Of a DNA stretch of 64,000 nucleotides, positions 25,632 to 33,094 are shown piece after piece. The DNA comes from Arthrobacter sp. zg-Y919. Its GTDB lineage: Bacteria > Actinomycetota > Actinomycetes > Actinomycetales > Micrococcaceae. Under the pieces are notes generated by a model. It was not told the origin of the DNA, searched no databases, and saw nothing but the letters and a program-made list of their open reading frames with translations. The translations under genes and the position numbers were made by a program. The stretch covers positions 372,001-436,000 of the forward strand of contig NZ_CP126242.1 in assembly GCF_030142045.1 (NCBI RefSeq), given 5' to 3'. Numbering within the stretch: the stretch's first letter is position 1; each line of letters opens with the position of its first letter.

Positions 25632-26741
25632 ATGCGGACCTTCGGCATTGAAGAGGAATATCTGCTGGTGGACGGTGAAACCGGCGTGCCGCTGCCGGTG
25701 GGGCCGGAGATTGGCCGGGTGCTTCAGCCCGGCGGGACCTTGAGCACCGAGTTCAAGCAGGAACAGATCGAATCCGGCACACAGGTACACACGGTCCTCG
25801 AAGAGCTCGCGGCGGACATAGTGGCCTGCCGGGCCACTGCCGACCGGGCAGCCGCCGCCGCAGGGGCCCGCGCGGTGGCGCTCGCAACCTCGCCGCTGCC
25901 GTGCCGGCCCACCCTCACCGAGGACGAGCGTTTCAGCAGAATGGACCAGCGGTTCGCGCAGATTGCCCGTGAGCAGCTCACCTGTGGATGCCACGTGCAT
26001 GTGGGTGTCGAATCGGATACAGAGGGTGTGGCCGTACTGGACCGGATCCGGTCCTGGCTGCCGCTGCTTGGGGCACTGAGCGCCAACTCCCCCTTCTGGA
26101 ACGGAGCGGACACGGGCTTCGCAAGTTACCGCTCCCAGGTGTGGAGCCGCTGGCCGCTGGCCGGACCGTACCCGGTGTTTGGATCAGCGGAGAACTACCA
26201 CCGGCTGGTGGACGGCCTGCTGGAAACGCAGGTACCTATGGACCACGGACAGATTTACTTCGATGCCCGGCTAAGCCGCACGCATCCCACCGTCGAGGTC
26301 CGGATAGCCGATGTGTGCCTGTATGCGGACGACGCCGTGCTGCTGGCAGCCTTGGTGCGTGCGCTGGTGGAAACCGCCGCCCGGGAATGGCGCAATGGTG
26401 TGCAGCCCAGCGGTGTGCCGGAGACCCTGCTTCGGCTGGCCGCCTGGCGGGCGGGCCGGTTCGGGATGGATGGAGAGCTGGTGGACCCGCTCGGGTCTAC
26501 GGTTGCGGACACATTTACCGTGGCCAAATCCCTCCTGGAATACGTACGTCCGGTGCTGGAGGAACAGGGAGAGGCCACGCTGGTCGAGTCACTGCTCCGC
26601 CAACTCCTCGCCCGGGGAACCGGAGCCCGGCGCCAACGGGCAGTGCTGGCGCGGACAGGAAGCCTTCGCGAGGTGGTCGCCGACGGCGTCCGCATCAGTA
26701 ATCTCCCGGCAGCCCCGATTACCGAGCGGCACGACTGCTGA
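25632..26741 (+). CDS. YbdK family carboxylate-amine ligase (glutamate-cysteine ligase 2 type)
   Basis: 369 residues. The N-terminus MRTFGIEEEYLLVD is the metal/ATP-binding signature of the GCS2/YbdK family, followed by GTLSTEFKQEQIESGTQVH, CGCHVHVGV and PTVEVRIADV. YbdK of E. coli has weak glutamate-cysteine ligase activity; actinobacterial relatives may form gamma-glutamyl peptides or other amides. GGGCAGGGG precedes the ATG. No mycothiol or ergothioneine genes are adjacent, so the physiological product is open. Confidence 0.88.
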   Translation: MRTFGIEEEYLLVDGETGVPLPVGPEIGRVLQPGGTLSTEFKQEQIESGTQVHTVLEELAADIVACRATADRAAAAAGARAVALATSPLPCRPTLTEDERFSRMDQRFAQIAREQLTCGCHVHVGVESDTEGVAVLDRIRSWLPLLGALSANSPFWNGADTGFASYRSQVWSRWPLAGPYPVFGSAENYHRLVDGLLETQVPMDHGQIYFDARLSRTHPTVEVRIADVCLYADDAVLLAALVRALVETAAREWRNGVQPSGVPETLLRLAAWRAGRFGMDGELVDPLGSTVADTFTVAKSLLEYVRPVLEEQGEATLVESLLRQLLARGTGARRQRAVLARTGSLREVVADGVRISNLPAAPITERHDC

Positions 26742-26770
26742 GCTGACAGTATTACCGCACAGATAACAGA

Positions 26771-26800
26771 AGCGCCGCCCCGGTAAGCCGGGGCGGCGCT
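26771..26800. terminator. bidirectional terminator hairpin
   Basis: 13-bp perfect stem (26771-26783 with 26788-26800), loop TAAG, followed by TCTGTTTT on the plus strand. It separates the YbdK gene from the secreted nuclease gene. Confidence 0.8.
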
Positions 26801-26823
26801 TCTGTTTTAGACCGTTATTTCGG

Positions 26824-29800
26824 TTACTTCCGTCCGGTCAGGCACAGGAGGTACTGCGCCAGCTCGTAGACGTACCGCGCCCACCCGCGCACGTCCCACC
26901 ACTGCTTGGGAGCGACGGGCGCCTTGCAGACCGGAGCCGGAGCCGCAGCCTTCTCGACCGTGACCGGCAGGGTCACCGTGGTGCCGGATTCGGCGGCCGT
27001 CAGCACCAGGGATCCGGCGCCGGAAGCCGACGCGGGAAGGGTCACGGTAACTGTGGCGGAACCGGCGCTGACCGGTGTGGTGCCCAGTGCCGTGGAGGTG
27101 CCGGCGGCATTCACGAAGCTGACGGCCAGCGACGTGTTGGCCGGGCTGCCCAGGGAGGTCAGGTTCAGCTGGGCGACGGTGAAGCTTGCTGCCGTGCCTG
27201 CTTTGACCGTGGTGGGAGCGCCCTTGACCACTACGCCCTGACGGGCGAAGTCGGGTGACAGCGGACTGTTGGCCGAGATGTAGCTGATCCAGGCGTCGCG
27301 GTCCACCAGACCCGTGTCGCGGGTGTTCTTGCCTTCCATGAAGACGGTGAAGTTGTCGCCGCCCTGCGCCAGGAAGCTGAACGTGCCTACCCGGTAGTCC
27401 CGGGCCGGGTCCATGGCTGCACCGTTGATGGTGACGCTCTGGATCCGTGAGCCGCGCGGCTGGTCCGGGTCGAAGGTGTAGGTGATGTTGTCGGACAGGC
27501 CGAGGGCCAGGAAGGCGCGCGAACTGCCGTCCGGCTGCCACTGCTGCTCCAGCATCGTCTTCAGCTGGGCACCGGTGAGTGTGGTGGTCCAGAGGTTATT
27601 GACGAAGGGCAGGACGGCGTTGGCCTCGGCGTACGTGATCACGCCGTCGGGGCCGTAGTAGAGCTCGGCGCGCAGGCCACCCGGGTTGGTGACACCGATT
27701 TCGGCGCCTCCGCGTTCGGGAGCAGCGAGGGTGGACAGCAGGGAGTCGGCCACCAATGCCCCGAGGGTGGATTCGGAGCTGCGGTCATCGCGGGCAGTAC
27801 CCACGAAGGCCGAGGTGATGTCCGCCGTGACGGAGCCGACGGGCTGGTTGCCCACCTCGGCCGAATTGGCCAAGGCTGCGTCGACAATCCGCTTTACCTC
27901 GGCGACCGCCGGGTAGGCGGCCACCAGTTCCGGCGCCGCGGTCTTGGTGCGGCCCACGTTGGCTGCGGTGTAGGACAGCACTTCGTCGGTTTCTTCGTTG
28001 TACTCGAGCCGGATCTGCCCGACGAATTCGCCGTAGGAACCGGTCTGGACCACGGGGCGGGTCTTCCCGTCCCCACCCGGGATGGGTGCATCCCAGGCGT
28101 ACTGCTTGTGGGTGTGCCCGGTGTAGATGGCGTCCACCAGTTCGGTGGTCTCGTTGACGATCTCCGCGAAGGCACCGCCGGCCGCCAGCTCCTGGTCCAG
28201 GGTGGCGCCGTCGGGAGTGCCGCTGCCGGCACCCTCGTGGTACTCGGCGATGATGACGTCGGCGAGGTCCTGCTCCACAAGCTGCTCGGCGACGCGGTTG
28301 ACCGCGTCCACCGGGTCGCCGAAGTCAAGGTTGCTGATCCCGCCGGGGCTGACCAGGCTTGCCGTCTCCTGGGTGATGGCACCGATGACGGCCACCTTGA
28401 CCCCGTTGACGTCGAGGATCTCGTATTCCTGCAGGGCAGGAGTGGTGGTGCCCTTGGTGTAGACGTTGGCACCCAGGTAGGGGAACTGCGCGGCCGCGGC
28501 GACGCGTCCGGTCAGGTCCGCGAAACCGCCGTCGAACTCATGGTTACCGGCGGCCGAGGCCTGCAGTCCCAAAGCATTCAGGACATCAATGGTCGGCTGG
28601 TCCTGCTGCACCGAGGAGGCGAACAGGGAAGCGCCGATGTTGTCACCCGCGGAGAGGAACAGCGAGCTGCCCTCCGGAGCGCCGGCCTTGAGTTCCTCGA
28701 CCGTTCCGGCGAACGGCACCGTGTTGGCGTCGATCCGTCCATGGAAGTCGTTGATGTTCAGCAGGTTCAGTGTCGAAGTGTCCGTACCTTCCGCGGTCAG
28801 GTCCATGCCCACAAGGATGGGGTCATGGTCCGAGGCCCGGTACGGATCCGGTGCGTAGAAGTTGGTGGCGTTGTAGTTGTAGCGGCTGTATTCGAAGGCC
28901 ACCGACTCCACGGAGTTGATGTTCCAGATGTCGGTACCGGTCACCGCTTCGTTGGCCGCCGGGGAGGCCAGGATGTGGTCCAGGCTTCCAACGGTCCCGC
29001 CGAAGGCATACGAGTGCTTGCCGGTGGTCGCGCCGAGGTCAACGTAGCCGGCATCAACCAGCACCTTGATGGGGTCCTCCGCGTGGTAGGCATTGAAGTC
29101 GCCCAGCAGGAACACCTTGTCTGTACCGGCGGCTTCCGACTCGGTTCCGGCGAAGTCCACGAGGGCCTGTGCCTGGCGGACGCGGTCGGCGTTCCAGCCG
29201 CCCTGGCCCGTGTCGGCATTTTCACCGGAGGCCGGCGCTGATCCCTTGGACTTGAAGTGGTTCGTTACGGCGAGGATTTCCGTGCCGTCTTCGGCTCCGG
29301 CAGGCCGGAAGGCCTGGGCCAGCGGCTCGCGGGCGTTGGAGAAGACCTCTTCGTTATCGAGGATGCTGGATTCGCCGACGGGTTCGGCGGTTCCGGTGCG
29401 GTAGATGAAGGCCGAACGGATGACGTCTTCATCAGCGGGCAGGTCCGCGGGGGAGCGGACGTAGTCCCACGTCCCCGGTGCCTGTGCGTTGAGGGCGGCC
29501 ACCAGGCGGGACAGCGCGTCATCGCGGTTCTTGCCGAACTTGGCTGAGTTTTCGACCTCCATCAGCGAGACCACGTCAGCGCCCAGGGCGTTGATCGCTG
29601 CCACGATTTTGGCCTGCTGGCGTTCCAGGTTCGCGGCGTTGGCGGCGCCGCGGGCGTCGCAGCCGCCGTCGACGGTCACGGGAGCGCCGCTGCGGTCCTT
29701 ATAGAAGGAGCAGCCGGTGAGGCTGTCTCCGGTGGTGGTGAAGTAATTCAGCACGTTGAAGGACGCGAGCTTCAGGTTGCCGCCGACACTCTCGGGTGCT

Positions 29801-31311
29801 GCGGTGCGGGTGTTGGTGAACGACGCCGGTGAGGCGGTCGCGGCGTTGGCCTGCGTCAGCTCGGTCAGCGGCTGGAATTTCCAGGCACTGTTGCGGAAAT
29901 CCAGGATGACGCCGGTGCTGAAGGTGGCAGCGGAGCCCACCCGGACCGGGTTTTCCGGAGTCAGGTACGGCAGGGGCTTGCCCTGGTTGGCTGCACTGAG
30001 GAAGTTGGTGCTGGAGCCGTCGTCGAGCTTTACGGCGCGGGCGGCGTTGTCCGCCACGACGGCAGCGTGTTCGGGGGTTCCGACGGCGGCTACCGCGGTG
30101 GGCTGGACGAGGACGGAGTTACCGGCAGCGAGGCCAATTTCCGCGTACTGGTTCAGGGAGAAGTTGTCGGTGACGGTGAATTCGCCCTGCGGCGCCAGCA
30201 GCATGCCCTCGAGGGTTTCGCGCTGTTCCTCGGTTGCCGGCCATGCGACGGCGGCGGGCTTGACCTCGGGCGCGGCTTCGCTGACCTTGGTCATGGCGCC
30301 GTCGGCGACGGTGAGCTGCGTGAGGTTGTAGTACTCGCCCACAGTGCCGGTGACCTCGACGTAGTCGCCTGCGGTCACCTGGCCCGCGGTGGCCGCGGAG
30401 AAGATGAAGATGCCCTCCGACGCGGTGTGCGTGGCGGGGTTGAGGTCCCCGCCGGTGCCCGGAGTCTGGATGTAGTAGCCGTTGAAGCCGCCGGTGGGGT
30501 AGACGCCAGTGACCTTGCCGCGCGTGGTGACCGTCTGGCCGATCATCGGACTGGCGGCGCCGGTGCCCTGGATCTGGGCGATCGGCACGACGTTGCCCGG
30601 CACCGGCACGGGGGCCGGCGTCGTCGGCGTGGGCGTGGGGGTGGGCACGGTGGGAGCCGCACCGCCGGTGGAGGTGGGTGTCACCGAGGTGCTCAGAGTG
30701 AAGTCGGAAGCGTTATTGTTCGAATCCGCGAAACCGGCCCGGTTCAGCGACTTTGGATCCGAGTTGCCTGCAGGTGCGGCCGCCCCTGCCGTCTCGAACG
30801 TGTTGGACGACCCGTAGCCCAGCAGGTCGACCACTCCGGGAGCGCCGATAACCGAGCCGGTGGGCAGGGGATCAACCCGGGTGCCCTGGTTCGAGAGGAC
30901 CAGCGTGCCGCCGGTGCCGCTGAAGCTGGCACCGATGGTGGCGTCAGCGGCCGGGAGGGCAGCGCCGGTGGTGCCGTTGCTGGCGCCGGAGACCAGGTAA
31001 TACCCGCCGGGAGCGATGCTGCCCGAAAGCGTGCCGATTCCGGTGGGAGCTGCTGTGGCGCCCGCGGCCCGGTACTGGAGGGACCAGCCGTCCAGGCTCA
31101 CCGGTGCGCTGGTGGGGTTGTAGAGCTCGACGAATTTGGTGTTGAACGGGGCGTTGGCGCTGCCGCCGGACAGATACGCCTCGTTGATGATGATGCCGGG
31201 AACGGCAGCGGCGCCGTCCTGGGCGTAGGCCGGGAACGCGGTCAGCGGGGCGGCGAGCAGGCCGGCTGACAGGGCGGTTCCGAGCGCAGCTTTCCAGGGG
31301 AAAGGTCTCAT
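26824..31311 (-). CDS. secreted ExeM/NucH-type endonuclease fused to 5'-nucleotidase
   Basis: 1495 residues. Sec signal peptide with likely cleavage after AYA (about residue 30). Domains in order: lamin-tail-like (about 36-210), Pro/Thr linker, OB-like nuclease-associated domain (about 245-350), endonuclease/exonuclease/phosphatase domain (about 514-830; ASFNVLNYF, SLMEVENS, LGDFNAYH, SDHDPILVG), calcineurin-like 5'-nucleotidase (about 847-1100; LNINDFHG, AGNHEFDGG, TGHTHKQYAW), 5'-nucleotidase C-terminal domain (to about 1330), an Ig-like segment and a Trp/Tyr-rich tail. No LPXTG anchor. It should cut extracellular DNA or RNA and dephosphorylate the nucleotides, scavenging phosphate and nucleosides. 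Confidence 0.93.
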   Translation of the reverse strand: MRPFPWKAALGTALSAGLLAAPLTAFPAYAQDGAAAVPGIIINEAYLSGGSANAPFNTKFVELYNPTSAPVSLDGWSLQYRAAGATAAPTGIGTLSGSIAPGGYYLVSGASNGTTGAALPAADATIGASFSGTGGTLVLSNQGTRVDPLPTGSVIGAPGVVDLLGYGSSNTFETAGAAAPAGNSDPKSLNRAGFADSNNNASDFTLSTSVTPTSTGGAAPTVPTPTPTPTTPAPVPVPGNVVPIAQIQGTGAASPMIGQTVTTRGKVTGVYPTGGFNGYYIQTPGTGGDLNPATHTASEGIFIFSAATAGQVTAGDYVEVTGTVGEYYNLTQLTVADGAMTKVSEAAPEVKPAAVAWPATEEQRETLEGMLLAPQGEFTVTDNFSLNQYAEIGLAAGNSVLVQPTAVAAVGTPEHAAVVADNAARAVKLDDGSSTNFLSAANQGKPLPYLTPENPVRVGSAATFSTGVILDFRNSAWKFQPLTELTQANAATASPASFTNTRTAAPESVGGNLKLASFNVLNYFTTTGDSLTGCSFYKDRSGAPVTVDGGCDARGAANAANLERQQAKIVAAINALGADVVSLMEVENSAKFGKNRDDALSRLVAALNAQAPGTWDYVRSPADLPADEDVIRSAFIYRTGTAEPVGESSILDNEEVFSNAREPLAQAFRPAGAEDGTEILAVTNHFKSKGSAPASGENADTGQGGWNADRVRQAQALVDFAGTESEAAGTDKVFLLGDFNAYHAEDPIKVLVDAGYVDLGATTGKHSYAFGGTVGSLDHILASPAANEAVTGTDIWNINSVESVAFEYSRYNYNATNFYAPDPYRASDHDPILVGMDLTAEGTDTSTLNLLNINDFHGRIDANTVPFAGTVEELKAGAPEGSSLFLSAGDNIGASLFASSVQQDQPTIDVLNALGLQASAAGNHEFDGGFADLTGRVAAAAQFPYLGANVYTKGTTTPALQEYEILDVNGVKVAVIGAITQETASLVSPGGISNLDFGDPVDAVNRVAEQLVEQDLADVIIAEYHEGAGSGTPDGATLDQELAAGGAFAEIVNETTELVDAIYTGHTHKQYAWDAPIPGGDGKTRPVVQTGSYGEFVGQIRLEYNEETDEVLSYTAANVGRTKTAAPELVAAYPAVAEVKRIVDAALANSAEVGNQPVGSVTADITSAFVGTARDDRSSESTLGALVADSLLSTLAAPERGGAEIGVTNPGGLRAELYYGPDGVITYAEANAVLPFVNNLWTTTLTGAQLKTMLEQQWQPDGSSRAFLALGLSDNITYTFDPDQPRGSRIQSVTINGAAMDPARDYRVGTFSFLAQGGDNFTVFMEGKNTRDTGLVDRDAWISYISANSPLSPDFARQGVVVKGAPTTVKAGTAASFTVAQLNLTSLGSPANTSLAVSFVNAAGTSTALGTTPVSAGSATVTVTLPASASGAGSLVLTAAESGTTVTLPVTVEKAAAPAPVCKAPVAPKQWWDVRGWARYVYELAQYLLCLTGRK

Positions 31312-31751
31312 GCCTCATACTCCTTGGTCAGCCGTTCGGGCCGACAGGTAATGGCCGCCGGTGAGGGCGGCGGGGATCCAGCGAGTGATGACGTTAGGTG
31401 ATGCTAGTCGGGGCAGGTTGCGACCAGGTGAACGTCCGGCGTCGTCCGTCAGTGCACGTGCCGGCACGCTTCCGCCGCGTCCCCCGAGGAGGCGGAAAAG
31501 TGATCGCCACCACAGTGTACGGCCTTCCACCCCCACTTCCCGTCTGGCGGGTACTGATGAGTAACAAACGCGGGCGACGGCGGTAAAAAAGTGCCCCTGA
31601 TCCTGCTCATCGCCTTCTGTACAGCAAATGCGGTCTGGGACCCACTTAGCCAGCATCAGCTGTACAGAAGGTGACGCTTAGCCAGCATCAGCTGTGGTGG
31701 CGCGGGGCGACGGGGACAGTGCGCCCGGGCGGAAAGTGGACCGGAAAACAA
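31312..31751. other. 440-bp non-coding region upstream of the nuclease gene
   Basis: No credible gene. AAGGAG, the nuclease ribosome site, lies 10 bp before its ATG. At 31416-31433 the minus strand reads GTTCACC-N4-CGCAACC, a weak resemblance to an actinobacterial Pho box. At 31613-31695 there is a repeat cluster described separately. The rest shows nothing I can name. Confidence 0.6.
31613..31695. repeat. CTGTACAG inverted repeat with nested 19-bp direct repeat
   Basis: CCTTCTGTACAGC (31613-31625) and its exact reverse complement (31659-31671) flank a 33-bp spacer. CTTAGCCAGCATCAGCTGT occurs at 31645-31663 and again at 31677-31695. No coding potential. It resembles a small palindromic intergenic element or operator array. 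Confidence 0.7.
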
Positions 31752-31782
31752 AGAAGCGGCCCCCGTTGTGGGGACCGCTTCT
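31752..31782 (-). terminator. rho-independent terminator of tRNA-Ser(TGA)
   Basis: On the minus strand, AGAAGCGGTCCCC pairs with GGGGGCCGCTTCT and is followed by TTGTTTTCC. It begins 11 bp after the tRNA 3' end. Confidence 0.8.
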
Positions 31783-31793
31783 CGTTGTCTGCG

Positions 31794-31881
31794 CGGAAGG
31801 TAAGGGATTCGAACCCTTGGTACGGGGTTACCGCACACTGGTTTTCAAGACCAGCTCCATCGGCCGCTCGGACAACCTTCC
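31794..31881 (-). tRNA. tRNA-Ser (anticodon TGA)
   Basis: Class II tRNA of about 88 nt: acceptor GGAAGGT/ACCTTCC, anticodon stem-loop CTGGT-CTTGAAA-ACCAG giving anticodon TGA (reads UCA and other UCN), long variable arm, T arm with GGTTCGAATCC. CCA not encoded. Confidence 0.95.
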
Positions 31882-31942
31882 TCACTAGTAGTCTGGCAGA
31901 AGGGATGAATTCACCAAAATTCCCTGAACCAGGAAGGACAGC

Positions 31943-32920
31943 ATGAAAGCCATCGTTATTGGAACGCCCGGGGGCCCGGAAGCACTGGAACTGCAGGACG
32001 TTCCCGCACCCACGGCCGGACCGGGGGAAGTGCTGATCGACATCCTTGCCGCCGGCATCAACCGCGCAGACGTGATGCAGCGGCAGGGCCATTACCCGGT
32101 ACCCGCCGGAGCGTCCGAGTATCCCGGCCTGGAAGTCTCCGGCCGGATTGCCGCGCTGGGCGAGGGCGTCGAGGGCTTTGCCGTCGGAACCGAAGTGGTG
32201 GCCCTGCTGAGCGGCGGCGGCTATGCCGAACAGGTGGCAGTGCCCGCCGGGCAGGTCCTTCCCCTGCCGGACGGCTTCGATGCCGTCACTGCCGCGTCCC
32301 TGCCGGAGACCGCGGCCACCGTCTTCTCCAACCTCTTTATGTCCGCCGGCGTGCAGGAGGGCGACTATGTCCTCATCCACGGTGCCAGCGGGGGCATCGG
32401 CACCATGGCCATCCAGATGGTCGCCGCGTTCGGCGCGGTTCCCATGGTGACTGCCGGTTCGGCGGAAAAGCTGGAGCTGGCCGAATCGCTCGGCGCAAAG
32501 GTCCTCATTAACTACAAGGAGCAGGACTTCGTCGAGGCAGTGCGGGAAGCCACCGGCGGCCACGGCGCGGACATCATCCTCGACGTCGTCGGCGCCAAAT
32601 ACCTGCAGCGGAACCTCGACGCGCTCGCCGTGGCCGGCCGGCTGGTGGTCATCGGCCTGCAGGGCGGCATCAAGGCGGAGCTGAACCTGAACCAGCTGAT
32701 GACCAAGCGGGCGGCCGTCATCGGCACCACCCTGCGCGGCCGGCCCGTGGAGGAAAAGAGCGCCATCATGTCCGCGGTCGGTGAATACGTCTGGCCGCTG
32801 CTGGTCTCCGGCGAGATCCGGCCGCTCGTGGACCGCACCTTCCCGCTGGCCGAGGCCGCTGCGGCCCACGAATACTTCGATTCCGGCCAGCATGCGGGCA
32901 AGATCCTACTGACGCTCTAG
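31943..32920 (+). CDS. NAD(P)H quinone oxidoreductase, PIG3 family
   Basis: 325-residue zinc-independent medium-chain dehydrogenase/reductase. The N-terminal catalytic domain starts MKAIVIGTPGGPEAL, has GINRADVMQRQGHYP (about 39-53), and the Rossmann motif HGASGGIGTMAIQM lies near residue 146. The GINRAD and RGRPVEEKSAI stretches fit the PIG3/QOR-like group, which reduces quinones or reactive carbonyls with NADPH. A strong terminator follows directly. Physiological substrate unknown. Confidence 0.9.
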   Translation: MKAIVIGTPGGPEALELQDVPAPTAGPGEVLIDILAAGINRADVMQRQGHYPVPAGASEYPGLEVSGRIAALGEGVEGFAVGTEVVALLSGGGYAEQVAVPAGQVLPLPDGFDAVTAASLPETAATVFSNLFMSAGVQEGDYVLIHGASGGIGTMAIQMVAAFGAVPMVTAGSAEKLELAESLGAKVLINYKEQDFVEAVREATGGHGADIILDVVGAKYLQRNLDALAVAGRLVVIGLQGGIKAELNLNQLMTKRAAVIGTTLRGRPVEEKSAIMSAVGEYVWPLLVSGEIRPLVDRTFPLAEAAAAHEYFDSGQHAGKILLTL

Positions 32921-32945
32921 CCAGGACCCAGCCACAGCCCCACGG

Positions 32946-32984
32946 CGACGGCGGCCGCACCCTTTGCGGCCGCCGTCGTTTTTT
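32946..32984 (+). terminator. rho-independent terminator
   Basis: 14-bp perfect stem (32946-32959 with 32965-32978) beginning CGACGGCGGC, loop CCCTT, then six T. Ends the quinone oxidoreductase transcript. Confidence 0.9.
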
Positions 32985-33094
32985 CTGTGACGCACACCTC
33001 ACCCGCTGGTAACCTCGAGGGGCAGGGCACCTTCCTGCACCGTTCGGTACGTATGTCAATGAAGACAAGCCACCGCAGACCTAGAGGGATCATC

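Noticed and set aside
31315..31656. 113-codon open frame upstream of the nuclease
   Set aside because: No ribosome site, no domain character, and it spans the promoter and the repeat block.
16410..31881. tRNA genes as integration sites of a mobile element
   Set aside because: No integrase, no transposase and no duplicated tRNA end was found between or beside them.
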